Counted from the stretch's first letter, positions 8,402 through 17,018 are shown. The stretch is 64,000 nucleotides of DNA from Mesorhizobium sp. ORS 3359 (GCA_000824845.1 CCNC01000046.1:248001-312000); one strand, 5' to 3'. Numbers and translations are program-made. Notes: generated by a model from the letters alone, not told the origin.

Positions 8402-9439
8402 TCAGCTCTTCTTGTCGATCAGATCCACCGCCAGCGCGGCAAGCAGCTTGACGGCCTCTCCGTAAGTCTTGGCCTTCTCGGGATTGGAGGCATTGCCGTC
8501 CAGCGCGCGGCGATAGACGCCCTGGCAGATCGCCGCCAGCCGAAAGAATGAGAAGGCCAGGAAGAAGGTCCAGTTGCCGATCTCGTCAAGGCCGCGCCGG
8601 CGGCAATAGGCCGCGACATAGGCCTCCTCGGACGGCAGGCCGGCCGCGGCGCGGTCGACGCCGCCGAGGCCGCGAAAGCCCGAGGCATGCGGCAGCCGCC
8701 ACTGCATGCATTGATAGGCGAGGTCGGCGAAGGGATGGCCGAGCGTCGACAACTCCCAGTCGAGCACCGCGATGACTTTCGGCGCATCGAGCGCGAACAT
8801 CATGTTGTCCAGCCGGTAGTCGCCATGGACGAGCGAAACGCGGCCGTCATCGGCCGGCATATGCGTCTCGAGCCACGCAACCAGCCTGTCGATATCGGCT
8901 ATGGTTTCGGTTTCGGAGGCCCGGTACTGGCCGGCCCAGCGCGCAAGCTGGCGTTCGAAATAGCTGCCGGGCTTGCCGAAGTCGCCAAGACCGACCGCGT
9001 CCACATCGACATTGTGCAGGGCGGCGAGCGTGGCATTCATGGCATCGTAGATCGCTGCCCGCTCGTCATTGCCGGAAGCGTCCGGCAGTGACGGATCCCA
9101 GAACACGCGGCCGGCGAGATATTCCATGACATAGAACATGCGGCCGATCGGCGATTCCTCGCCCGAGAGATGCAACATGCGCGGCACCGGCACAGCCGTG
9201 CCGGCCAGCGCCCGCATCACTCGGAATTCGCGGTCGACCTGGTGCGCGGATTTCAGCAATTGTCCCGGCGGCTTGGCGCGCAGCACGTAGCGGCCGCTGG
9301 TGGCGGTCAGGAGATAGGTCGGATTGGACTGTCCGGATTTGAATTTTTCAATGGCGGACAGACCGGCAAAACCCGGGACATGCGCCTCGAGATAGGGCGC
9401 AAGCGCCGCCTGGTCTATGGCACCGGCCTCGCCGCTCAT
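8402..9439 (-). CDS. APH-family phosphotransferase (ACAD10/11 N-domain type)
   Basis: 345 residues. Kinase motifs are intact: the catalytic loop LVHGDYRLDNMMF and the metal-binding VLDWELSTLGHPFADLAY. The N-terminal SGQSNPTYLL and YVLRAKPPGQLLKSAH segments match the phosphotransferase domain fused to acyl-CoA dehydrogenase in ACAD10/ACAD11. It is therefore unlikely to be an antibiotic kinase. In the Pseudomonas levulinate pathway a kinase of this fold (LvaA) phosphorylates 4-hydroxyacyl-CoA. Here it overlaps maoC by 4 bp and lies across a divergent promoter from an ACAD11-like dehydrogenase. The substrate is inferred, not shown. Confidence 0.88.
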   Translation of the reverse strand: MSGEAGAIDQAALAPYLEAHVPGFAGLSAIEKFKSGQSNPTYLLTATSGRYVLRAKPPGQLLKSAHQVDREFRVMRALAGTAVPVPRMLHLSGEESPIGRMFYVMEYLAGRVFWDPSLPDASGNDERAAIYDAMNATLAALHNVDVDAVGLGDFGKPGSYFERQLARWAGQYRASETETIADIDRLVAWLETHMPADDGRVSLVHGDYRLDNMMFALDAPKVIAVLDWELSTLGHPFADLAYQCMQWRLPHASGFRGLGGVDRAAAGLPSEEAYVAAYCRRRGLDEIGNWTFFLAFSFFRLAAICQGVYRRALDGNASNPEKAKTYGEAVKLLAALAVDLIDKKS

Positions 9440-9921
9440 GCGTTCTCGGGCTGACGCTCGATCAGCGTCAAGGTCAGCCAGCGCGCTGTCAGCGCCGGCT
9501 TCTTCGAGCCTTCGATCTCGATGGTCACGTCATGCGCCGTCTGCACCCAGCCGGATGGCCTCACCTTGACGTCGGCCAGCACGAAACGGGTGCGGATGCG
9601 GGAGCCCGTCTTCACCGGCGCCAGGAAGCGCAGCGTGTCGAAGCCGTGGTTGACGCCCATCTTGGTATTTTCCAGCGGCGGCATGGTCTCGAAGGTCATC
9701 GCCGACAAAAGCGACAGCGACAGGAAACCATGCGCGATGGTGCCGCCGAACGGCGTCTCGCGCATGGCGCGCTCGGGATCGCAATGGATGAATTGGTGGT
9801 CGTCGGTCGCATCGGCGAACTGGTCGATCATGCGCTGCGTCACCGTTCGCCAGGGCGAGACGCCGACCTCCTTGCCGACGCTTGCCAGAAGCGTATCGAG
9901 ACTGATCGGTTCCACGCTCAT
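9436..9921 (-). CDS. MaoC-like (R)-specific enoyl-CoA hydratase
   Basis: 161 residues, a single hot-dog domain. The hydratase signature is visible: DQFADATDDHQFIHCDPERA (catalytic Asp and His) followed by FGGTIAHGFLSLSLLS. GGAGGA precedes the ATG at 9921. It overlaps the kinase gene as ATGA. It probably hydrates a trans-2-enoyl-CoA within the acyl-CoA pathway encoded around it. Confidence 0.93.
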   Translation of the reverse strand: MSVEPISLDTLLASVGKEVGVSPWRTVTQRMIDQFADATDDHQFIHCDPERAMRETPFGGTIAHGFLSLSLLSAMTFETMPPLENTKMGVNHGFDTLRFLAPVKTGSRIRTRFVLADVKVRPSGWVQTAHDVTIEIEGSKKPALTARWLTLTLIERQPENA

Positions 9922-9942
9922 GTCCTCCGCACCCCCGTCCGT

Positions 9943-10012
9943 TCCTTGAACCGGGCGTCTTATTCCTTGAACCCCGCCCGGATTCCTTGAATCGGGCGTC
10001 TTACTCCTTGAA
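9943..10012. repeat. Four tandem ~20.5-bp units with TTCAAGGA core
   Basis: On the minus strand TTCAAGGA occurs four times, at plus positions 9943, 9964, 9984 and 10005, with spacings of 21, 20 and 21 bp. Two units also share the sequence AAGACGCCC. The rightmost unit is the last codons and stop of the SDR gene, so the array seems to have grown by duplication of that 3' end into the SDR-maoC gap. Confidence 0.8.
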
Positions 10013-10816
10013 CAACGTCATTCCGTGCTGCACCGACTGGCCGCCGTCGATGGGCAGGATGGCGCCGGTGACATAGCTTCCGGCACGGCTGCACAAATAA
10101 AGCGTTGCGCCGGCAATGTCATCCGCCACGCCGATGCGGCCGAGGGGAACATGGTTACCAACATGTTTCGCCTGCTCCTCGGTCGCTGTGGCGAAGGCCG
10201 TCATACGGCTCTGGAAAGGACCGGGGGCAAAGGCGTTGACGGTGATGCGGCGGGCGGCGAACTCGATCGCCAGCGTGCGCGTCAGATGATGCACGGCGGC
10301 CTTGGAGGCGGCGTAGGAATAGGCGTCGTCGGCAAGCGACTGGGTGCCCATCACCGAGCCGAGATTGATCACGCGGGCCGGATCCTCGTCGCTTGCCGCC
10401 CCCTCAAGCAGCGGCAAAAGCTCCCGCGTCAGGTGGAAGACGGCGGTGACGTTGACGCCGAACACCTTGGCCCAGGCGTGGTAGGGGAACTCCTGCAGCG
10501 GCGCGCCCCAGGAAATGCCGGCATTGTTGACCAGGATATGCAGGCGCTCCGAGCGCGCCTTCACCTCGGCGACAAGAGCGGCGATGCCCGCTTCGCTGGA
10601 CACGTCGCCGGCAAAGCCCTCGGCCTGGCCGGAGCCGCCGAGCGCGTTCAATTCGTTGGCGACCTTGGCGCAATCCTCGCCCTTGCGCGAGGCGATCATC
10701 ACATGAGCGCCGGCGCGGACCAGGCCGGTCGCCACCATGCGGCCAATGCCGGTCGCCGCGCCCGTCACCAGCGCAGTCTTGCCGGCGACCGAGAACAGCC
10801 TGTCCAGATAGCTCAT
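10001..10816 (-). CDS. Short-chain dehydrogenase/reductase
   Basis: 271 residues from the ATG at 10816, chosen because GGAGG lies 6 bases upstream; the longer in-frame start would place that site inside the coding region. Classical SDR motifs: TALVTGAATGIGRM for the cofactor, LHILVNNAGISWG, and the catalytic NLGSVMG...YSYAASK. It is likely a 3-hydroxyacyl-CoA or related dehydrogenase. It is the first gene of the minus-strand acyl-CoA operon (SDR, MaoC, kinase, broken SDR). Confidence 0.92.
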   Translation of the reverse strand: MSYLDRLFSVAGKTALVTGAATGIGRMVATGLVRAGAHVMIASRKGEDCAKVANELNALGGSGQAEGFAGDVSSEAGIAALVAEVKARSERLHILVNNAGISWGAPLQEFPYHAWAKVFGVNVTAVFHLTRELLPLLEGAASDEDPARVINLGSVMGTQSLADDAYSYAASKAAVHHLTRTLAIEFAARRITVNAFAPGPFQSRMTAFATATEEQAKHVGNHVPLGRIGVADDIAGATLYLCSRAGSYVTGAILPIDGGQSVQHGMTLFKE

Positions 10817-10930
10817 TGCATTCCTCCGCACCCTCGATCAAACCGGCGAGGGACTCGCGTTGACAAGGCTAGCCGAAGTACGGTCATCCTTGCGACGGGT
10901 AAAGATTTATCTGCGAAGGGACCGGAAGCG

Positions 10931-12172
10931 ATGGCGGATATGAATCTCGGCATGACCGAGCGGCTGAAGCCGATCCACCAGCGTGTGGCGGCTATGGTTC
11001 GCGACGAGATCGCGCCACTCGGGGAGGAGTTTCTCGCCGAAATCGGCAAGGAGGGCGACCGCTGGGCCTACACCGCCAGGCAAACCGAGATCCTCGAAGG
11101 CTTGAAGAAGACGGCGCGGGAGCGCGGGTTGTGGAACTTCTGGCTGACCGATTCCAAACGCGGCTACGGTCTTTCCACCGTCGAATATGCCTATCTGGCG
11201 GAGGAGATGGGCAAGGCGCATCTCGGCGCCGAGACCTTCAACTGCTCGGCGCCCGACACCGGCAACATGGAGGTGCTGGAGCGCTACGGATCGGAGGCGC
11301 ACAAGCGCGACTGGCTGGAGCCGCTGCTGGAGGGCCGGATACGCTCGGCCTATCTGATGACCGAGCCGGACGTCGCCTCCTCGGACGCGACCAACATCTC
11401 GATGCGCTGCGAGCGGCAGGGCGGCGATTATGTGCTGAACGGCGAGAAATGGTGGGCGTCCGGCGCTGGCGATCCGCGCTGCGCCATCTATATCGTCATG
11501 GTCAGGACCGGATCGGACGAGGAGCCGCAGCATCGCCGGCATTCGATGATCCTGGTGCCTTCCGACAGCAAGGGCATCACCAAATTGCGGCCGATGCAGG
11601 TCTATGGCGACGATGACGCCCCGCACGGCCATATGCATCTGAGATTCGAGAATGTGCGGGTGCCGACGACGAACCTGATCCTTGGCGAGGGCAGGGGCTT
11701 CGAGATCGCGCAGGGGCGGCTGGGGCCGGGCCGCATCCATCACTGCATGCGCGCCATCGGCCAGGCCGAGATGGCGCTGGAGATGCTGTGCCAGCGCTCG
11801 GTGCGGCGCGAGGCCTTCGGCCAGTCGCTGGCCAAGCTCGGCGCCAATTTCGACATCATCGCCGAATGCCGCATGGAGATCGAGATGGCGCGGCTCTTGT
11901 GCCTGAAGGCCGCGTGGATGATCGACCAGGGAGACGCGCGCGCGGCCGCCCCCTGGATCAGCCAGATCAAGGTGGTGGCGCCCCGCGTCGCGCTGAAGGT
12001 CACCGACGAGGCGGTGCAGATGTTCGGCGCGCAAGGCATCAGCCAGGACACGCCGCTCGCCCGCTCCTGGACGCATCTGCGGACGCTGCGGCTGGCGGAC
12101 GGGCCGGACGCCGTGCACCGGCGCCAGGTGGCGCGCGCGGAACTGAAGAAATACACGCAGGACAAAGTCTGA
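10931..12172 (+). CDS. Acyl-CoA dehydrogenase, ACAD10/11-like
   Basis: 413 residues from the ATG at 10931. Its segments resemble the dehydrogenase domain of human ACAD11: YLMTEPDVASSDATN, LNGEKWWASGAGDPRC, RHSMILVPSDSKGI, LILGEGRGFEIAQGRLGPG, RIHHCMRAIG and LRLADGPDAVH. In that family the enzyme acts together with an APH-fold kinase on 4-hydroxyacyl-CoA. Here the kinase is a separate gene (8402-9439) across the divergent promoter. The following MDR oxidoreductase starts 5 bp after the stop. Confidence 0.93.
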   Translation: MADMNLGMTERLKPIHQRVAAMVRDEIAPLGEEFLAEIGKEGDRWAYTARQTEILEGLKKTARERGLWNFWLTDSKRGYGLSTVEYAYLAEEMGKAHLGAETFNCSAPDTGNMEVLERYGSEAHKRDWLEPLLEGRIRSAYLMTEPDVASSDATNISMRCERQGGDYVLNGEKWWASGAGDPRCAIYIVMVRTGSDEEPQHRRHSMILVPSDSKGITKLRPMQVYGDDDAPHGHMHLRFENVRVPTTNLILGEGRGFEIAQGRLGPGRIHHCMRAIGQAEMALEMLCQRSVRREAFGQSLAKLGANFDIIAECRMEIEMARLLCLKAAWMIDQGDARAAAPWISQIKVVAPRVALKVTDEAVQMFGAQGISQDTPLARSWTHLRTLRLADGPDAVHRRQVARAELKKYTQDKV

Positions 12173-12177
12173 TAGCC

Positions 12178-13215
12178 ATGACGCTTCCATCGCAAATGCG
12201 TGGTCTGCTGCTTGTCGGCGACGGCTATACAAAGACGCCTTCCGCGGCCGCGCTGGAAGCGATGGAGCCTTACCTTGAGCCCGGCAGCATAGCCGTGCCG
12301 GAGCCGGGGCCGACACAGGCGCTGATCAAGGTCAGCCTCGCCTCGATCAACCCCTCCGACATCGCCTTCATCAAGGGCCAGTACGGCCAGCCGCGGGTGA
12401 AGGGCCGCCCGGCGGGTTTCGAGGGCGTCGGCATGGTCGTCGCCACCGGCGACGACCCGTACGCAAAAAGCCTGGCGGGCAAGCGGGTCGCCTTCGCCAC
12501 CGGCATGTCGAACTGGGGGGCCTGGGCGGACTATGCGGTTGCCGAGGCCGCGTCCTGCATCCCGCTCATCGACACGGTGCGCGACGAGGATGGCGCCGCG
12601 ATGATCGTCAATCCGCTGACCGCCTTGGCCATGTTCGACATCGTCGAGCTGGAGGGCGAAAAGGCCTTCATCATGACCGCAGGCGCCAGCCAGCTCTGCA
12701 AGCTGATCATCGGGCTGGCGAAAGAAGCGGGTTTCCGGCCGATCGTCACCGTGCGCCGTGACGAGCAGATCCCATTGCTGAAGAACCTCGGCGCCGCCCA
12801 TGTGCTCAATGAGAAGGCGGCGGATTTCGAGGCCGTGCTGCGCGAAACCGTGAAGGCCGAGCAGCCGCGCATCTTCCTTGACGCGGTCACCGGCCCGCTG
12901 GCTTCGACTATTTTCAATGCCCTGCCGAAGCGGGCACGCTGGGTCGTCTATGGCCGGCTAGACGCCGAGCCGACGGTTATCCGCGAGCCGGGGCAACTGA
13001 TCTTCCAGCACAAACGCGTCGAGGGTTTCTGGCTGGCCGAATGGATGCGCCAGTTCCGCGACAGGCTGGGTCCGGCGGTGCTGGAGGCGCAGAAGCGCTT
13101 TTCCGACGGACGCTGGTCGACCGATGTCACGGCGGTCGTGCCGCTGGACGAGGCGATGGCACGGCTGCCGGGCGAGCTCGCCAAGCCCAACGGAAAGGTG
13201 TTCATCAGGCCGTAA
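12178..13215 (+). CDS. MDR-family alcohol dehydrogenase / quinone oxidoreductase-like
   Basis: 345 residues. The GroES-like N-domain (LIKVSLASINPSDIAFIKGQYG, GRPAGFEGVGMVVATG) is followed by a Rossmann domain with the variant loop FIMTAGASQLCKLIIGLAKEAGF. The Cys/His ligands of zinc alcohol dehydrogenases are not seen, so it is probably a zinc-independent NAD(P)H enone or quinone reductase. It is translated immediately after the ACAD gene and has no strong ribosome-binding site, which suggests coupling. Confidence 0.85.
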   Translation: MTLPSQMRGLLLVGDGYTKTPSAAALEAMEPYLEPGSIAVPEPGPTQALIKVSLASINPSDIAFIKGQYGQPRVKGRPAGFEGVGMVVATGDDPYAKSLAGKRVAFATGMSNWGAWADYAVAEAASCIPLIDTVRDEDGAAMIVNPLTALAMFDIVELEGEKAFIMTAGASQLCKLIIGLAKEAGFRPIVTVRRDEQIPLLKNLGAAHVLNEKAADFEAVLRETVKAEQPRIFLDAVTGPLASTIFNALPKRARWVVYGRLDAEPTVIREPGQLIFQHKRVEGFWLAEWMRQFRDRLGPAVLEAQKRFSDGRWSTDVTAVVPLDEAMARLPGELAKPNGKVFIRP

Positions 13216-13413
13216 ACAGCCGGGCGCCGATTTGAACACAAAGCTGTGATCGGCAAGGGAGCGGCGGAAAAACGCCGCTGTTTCGCCTTCCGTTGCCACG
13301 CGCTGGCAACGGTCACGCTCGGATGTTCTATTTCATTTCGATGTGATATCTGGCCGGCGCTTGAGGCCAAACGGCGATGGGAAAGCCGTTCTGGTCGGGA
13401 TGCGGGGTGCGCT

Positions 13414-14580
13414 ATGATGGTGACCAAGCCGGTTTTCGACCGTTTGGGGTTTTGGCTTTGGGTCGGGTCGTTTCTGATTGTGCTTGGCCTGGCGCTGTGG
13501 TCGCCCGACGCGCGTTCGGTGGTCCATATCTATAGACACGGCAGTAAAGCTTTTCTCGCCGGAGAACCGCTGTATCAGGTCGAAGTCGCCATGGGGTACC
13601 TATACGCTCCCGCCTTCGCCGTCCTCTATGCTCCGCTGCTGAAGCTCGGGCCGTATCTGGGCAATGTTTTGTGGCACATGCTGGGTTTCGGGGCGCTTAC
13701 CTTTGCCGCGATGCGCCAGGTCCGCAAGGTGGGCGGCGAGGAGCAGACATGGCTCCTGTCTTTTGGCCTCTTCCTCGCCCTGCCGGTTTCGCTGGCAGCG
13801 CTTCGCAATGGCCAGGCGACGATCCTGCTTACCGGGGCGTGCTGGTTTCTGACGCTTTCGGCACTCGAGGGGCGCCGCGCCGAATGCTTCTTCTGGGCCA
13901 TGCTTGCGATCGTCGCCAAGCCGACCGCGATCATCATGCTGCTGCTGGCGGGAGCGCTGCGCCCCAGGCTGATACCGGCGCTGGCGCTGGCAGTCCTCGT
14001 CGTGCTCGTCATCCCCTATGGCTTTGCGTCGACCGACTATATCAACGCGCAATATCACGATTTCTTCCGGCTGCTGACTTCGATGACCGTCGATCCGACC
14101 GGCCCCTTCGTCCCGGCTGACTTCACGGCGCCTTTCACGCGGTTTGGGATGCCGATTTCCGAGTTCGACGCGACGATCGTGCGCGTCGTCGCCGGTTTGC
14201 TCACACTTTGGCTGGTGCTCCAGTTCGATCGCAGGCTGGACTCCAACCTCAGCGGACTCGCCATCTTCCTCGCCGCGGCATTCTACATGTGCGTCTTCAA
14301 TCCGCGGGTCGAGCAGAACACCTATGCCATGGTGGCAGTGCCCGCCGGTCTCTCCGTCGCCTTGCTTTGGCGGGAGAAGGGAGCCGGTGCCATGCGCTGG
14401 TTCCTGGCAACGCTCCTCTTCGTCACCGGACTGACTAGTCTGGACCTGCGATTGCACGATCTGTTTCACCTGTGGTTCTGGCCGGTCAGCGTCACAATAA
14501 TTGCCTGCGTGCTCATCGGCTGGCTCTGGACGCAAGACAGACAGAAGGCGCCAGCCGCGGGAGCAGTCGCGCATGGCTGA
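13414..14580 (+). CDS. GT87 (DUF2029) polyprenyl-phosphate-sugar transferase
   Basis: 388 residues with about ten hydrophobic segments, starting WLWVGSFLIVLGLALW. An early periplasmic loop holds acidic and basic residues (SPDARSVVHIYRHGSKAF), and GNGQATILL-like text appears as RNGQATILLTGACWFL, typical of GT-C family 87. Such enzymes take a sugar from a polyprenyl phosphate carrier and add it to an envelope glycan or lipid on the outer face. Start ATG 13414 gives MMVTK. The gene overlaps the next by 8 bp and heads the four-gene sugar operon. Confidence 0.82.
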   Translation: MMVTKPVFDRLGFWLWVGSFLIVLGLALWSPDARSVVHIYRHGSKAFLAGEPLYQVEVAMGYLYAPAFAVLYAPLLKLGPYLGNVLWHMLGFGALTFAAMRQVRKVGGEEQTWLLSFGLFLALPVSLAALRNGQATILLTGACWFLTLSALEGRRAECFFWAMLAIVAKPTAIIMLLLAGALRPRLIPALALAVLVVLVIPYGFASTDYINAQYHDFFRLLTSMTVDPTGPFVPADFTAPFTRFGMPISEFDATIVRVVAGLLTLWLVLQFDRRLDSNLSGLAIFLAAAFYMCVFNPRVEQNTYAMVAVPAGLSVALLWREKGAGAMRWFLATLLFVTGLTSLDLRLHDLFHLWFWPVSVTIIACVLIGWLWTQDRQKAPAAGAVAHG

Positions 14581-15541
14581 GAGGCTCGACGTCATCGCGC
14601 CGTTCTTCAACGAGGCCGAATCCGCGATTGCCTTCGTCGGGCTGCTCGACACACTCGAGGCGGCCGTGGCGGAGTGCTTCGGCATGACGGTGCGCAAGAT
14701 CCTCGTCGATGACGGCAGCCATGACGGCAGCGCCGAAAAATTCGCGGCGGCGCTGTCCGGTTCCTGGGAGATCGTGCGGCTCAGCCGCAATTTCGGCAAG
14801 GAAGCCGCGGTGCTCGCCGGTCTCGACCATTCCCGCGGCGACCTGGTCCTCATCATGGACTCCGACCTGCAGCATTCCGTGGACATCAGCCTGAAGATGA
14901 TCGCCGAGTTGGTCGACAACCCGGAGGTCGATGTCGTCTTTGCGCAGAACGACCGGCGGGAGGGCAGTTGGCGGCGCAGCCAGCTGGCGCGGCTTTTCTA
15001 CACGCTGATCAACAGCAGCCAGCGCTTCGATATCCCCGAAAATGCCGGGGACTTCCGCGTCATGCGCGGCGCCGTGGCGCGTGCCTTGACCAGCGTGCGC
15101 GACAAGCGTCGTTTCAACAAGGGCCTGTTCGCCTGGGCGGGCTTTCGCCAGAAGGCGGTGCTTTATTCACCGGAAAGCCGCGCCAGCGGCACATCGAAAT
15201 GGAGCCGGTTCAACCTGATCGCGTTCTCGCTCGAAGGGTTCACCTCGTTTTCCGTGATCCCGCTGCGCATCATCAGCCTTATCGGATTGCTGGCGGCATT
15301 TGCCGGTCTCGCCTATGGCGTGAAAGTGGTCTTCGAGGTGCTGTTCTACGGCATCGCCGTGCCCGGCTATCCAAGCATCATGGTCGCCGTCGTGTTGCTG
15401 GGCGGCCTCAACCTGGCACTGCTCGGCCTGATCGGCGAATATGTCTGGGTCACGCTCAGCGAAAGCAAGGACCGGCCCGTCTACATCGTGCGCGACGTGC
15501 TGCATGGCAATGCCGCCGAGCAGGTTGCTCCCGACAGATGA
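14573..15541 (+). CDS. GT2 polyprenyl-phosphate glycosyltransferase (GtrB/ArnC/FlmF-like)
   Basis: 322 residues. The GT-A domain begins LDVIAPFFNEAE; ILVDDGSHDGS and LIMDSDLQHSVD carry the nucleotide-sugar and metal-binding Asp residues. FRVMRGAVARAL and the helix around RFNKGLFAWAGF are typical of dolichyl/undecaprenyl-phosphate sugar synthases. Two transmembrane helices follow near residues 235-305. It should load a sugar from a nucleotide donor onto polyprenyl phosphate on the cytoplasmic face. It overlaps both neighbours (8 bp and 4 bp). Confidence 0.93.
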   Translation: MAERLDVIAPFFNEAESAIAFVGLLDTLEAAVAECFGMTVRKILVDDGSHDGSAEKFAAALSGSWEIVRLSRNFGKEAAVLAGLDHSRGDLVLIMDSDLQHSVDISLKMIAELVDNPEVDVVFAQNDRREGSWRRSQLARLFYTLINSSQRFDIPENAGDFRVMRGAVARALTSVRDKRRFNKGLFAWAGFRQKAVLYSPESRASGTSKWSRFNLIAFSLEGFTSFSVIPLRIISLIGLLAAFAGLAYGVKVVFEVLFYGIAVPGYPSIMVAVVLLGGLNLALLGLIGEYVWVTLSESKDRPVYIVRDVLHGNAAEQVAPDR

Positions 15542-16359
15542 CCAGGTCGATCCGCTTGATCGCCGACGATTACGGGCTGGCGCCGGGAGTCTCGAGCGCG
15601 ATCCTCGACCTGATCGAGCGCGGCCGCCTGACCGGAACCGGATGCATGACCGGTTTTCCCGAATGGGAAGAGGCGGCGGCGCGCATCCGGCCGTTCCGCC
15701 GTCGGGCTGCCGTCGGGCTGCATCTGACCCTCACAGATCAGGCCGCCGCGACCGGCCCGTCCAGCCTGGCGCCGGAAGGGAAGCTTCCCGGGCTCGCATC
15801 CCTCGCGCTGCCCGTGCGGCGCGGGCGTATCGACGAGCCGGACGTTCATGCCGAGCTCGACGCCCAGTACGACCGCTTCGTCGAAGCGCTGGACGGCCCG
15901 CCCGACTATATCGACGGACACCAGCATGTGCATTTTCTTCCCGTGGTGCGGAATTGGCTGCTCGCGCGGTTCGGGGCAAGCGCGCACAAGCCGGCGCTGC
16001 GAGGGGCGCCGGGACTTCCGGGCATGGATGCTGCGGCGGCCAAGATCGCGGCGGTCGCCGCTCTCGCCGCAGGGTTCAACGGATCAATGCGCCGGGCCGG
16101 CTTCAGCGTGATGACGCCGCTTTCCGGGATCTATGACTGGCGGCAGCCGGAGAGGTTCGCTTCAACGCTGCGCGCCGCGATCAAGACCTTGCCCGAACAA
16201 GGGGTGTTCATGTGCCATCCGGGCCATGTCGATGACATTTTGCGGGCGCGAGACCCGATGCAGGCCGCGCGCGAGGTTGAGTACGCGGTTCTTTCCTCGC
16301 AGGATTTCGGCGACATCCTAGACATGGCCGGAACCCGCGTCATGGATGGCGGCGCATGA
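15538..16359 (+). CDS. ChbG/HpnK (YdjC) family carbohydrate deacetylase
   Basis: 273 residues. The metal-binding signatures of the family are present: LIADDYGLAPGVSSAI at the N-terminus, AAVGLHLTLTD, YIDGHQHVHFLP and FMCHPGHVDD near the end. Relatives remove acetyl groups from chito-oligosaccharides (ChbG), an aminosugar hopanoid (HpnK), or undecaprenyl-phosphate-N-acetylgalactosamine (Francisella NaxD). Its place between a polyprenyl-sugar synthase and a GtrA flippase favours the NaxD-like role. No signal peptide is seen, so it would act in the cytoplasm. It overlaps both neighbours as ATGA. Confidence 0.9.
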   Translation: MTRSIRLIADDYGLAPGVSSAILDLIERGRLTGTGCMTGFPEWEEAAARIRPFRRRAAVGLHLTLTDQAAATGPSSLAPEGKLPGLASLALPVRRGRIDEPDVHAELDAQYDRFVEALDGPPDYIDGHQHVHFLPVVRNWLLARFGASAHKPALRGAPGLPGMDAAAAKIAAVAALAAGFNGSMRRAGFSVMTPLSGIYDWRQPERFASTLRAAIKTLPEQGVFMCHPGHVDDILRARDPMQAAREVEYAVLSSQDFGDILDMAGTRVMDGGA

Positions 16360-16766
16360 GCAATGCCGGCCAGCCGCAGCGTTCGACTGGCAACAAGATC
16401 GTCCGCTTCGCTCTTGTCGGACTGGTCAACACCGGCATCGACCTCACCGCATTCTACCTGCTGCTCAAGCTCGCGGCGCCGGCTTTGGCCGCCAATGTCG
16501 GCGCCTGGTTCGTCGCGGTTCTCTTTTCCTTCGTGGCGAACCGCTTCTGGTCGTTCGAGCGGGACCCGGACATCCAGCTGCACCATTCCTTCCTGCGCTT
16601 CGTGTCGCTAGGAGCGCTGATCTCGCTCGGCGTATCGAGCCTCTCGATCGCGGCGCTGGCAGGGGCCATCGGCGTGTGGCCGGCCAAGATCATCGGCGTC
16701 GTGGTGGCGGCCGTCCTAAACTTTTTGGCGGCGCGCTGGTCGATCGAAGGGCGGTTGTTGAGGTGA
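16356..16766 (+). CDS. GtrA-like membrane protein (putative polyprenyl-sugar flippase)
   Basis: 136 residues with four predicted membrane helices: IVRFALVGLVNTGIDLTAFY, VGAWFVAVLFSFVANRFWSF, the SLGALISLGVSSLS segment and KIIGVVVAAVLNFLAARW. These match GtrA, thought to flip polyprenyl-phosphate sugars across the inner membrane. It is the last gene of the operon and overlaps the deacetylase by 4 bp. Confidence 0.9.
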   Translation: MSNAGQPQRSTGNKIVRFALVGLVNTGIDLTAFYLLLKLAAPALAANVGAWFVAVLFSFVANRFWSFERDPDIQLHHSFLRFVSLGALISLGVSSLSIAALAGAIGVWPAKIIGVVVAAVLNFLAARWSIEGRLLR

Positions 16767-16983
16767 CTCCAGGGATTTCGCTGACCGGCTGGCTGGATGT
16801 CACGACCTGATCCATGATCTGCTCATGCCGCAAGCACCGGCGCGAAGATGGCGCAGGCGAGCTCCCGTCAGCTAGCCCGGTGATGTCGAGATATCGAGAA
16901 CATGAAGCCGGACTGCCGTCTCGGCTTGGTCCTTGCCGTATTTTCGCGAAGGCCGAAGATCTTAAGGCGGGTCCCGATCTTTA

Positions 16984-17018
16984 TCCCGAAAGCGGTTCCC
17001 ACTTTTGGGAGACATGCT
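16984..17018. repeat. Degenerate CCCACTTTTGGG-type rhizobial repeat
   Basis: TCCCGAAAGCGGTTCCCACTTTTGGGAGACATGC-like text, in the 250-bp gap between gtrA and the rpiR-type gene, resembles the fuller palindromic element at 38796-38847. It abuts the RpiR stop codon at 17019. The rest of the 16767-17018 gap shows no gene. Confidence 0.5.

Noticed and set aside
8402-9439. Reading the APH-family protein as an aminoglycoside-resistance kinase.
   Set aside because: Its motifs and acyl-CoA neighbours fit the ACAD10/11-type kinase. Nothing points to drug resistance.
10025-10930. A 300-codon upstream extension of the acyl-CoA dehydrogenase frame.
   Set aside because: It is antisense to the SDR gene. 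The ATG at 10931 starts the recognisable protein.
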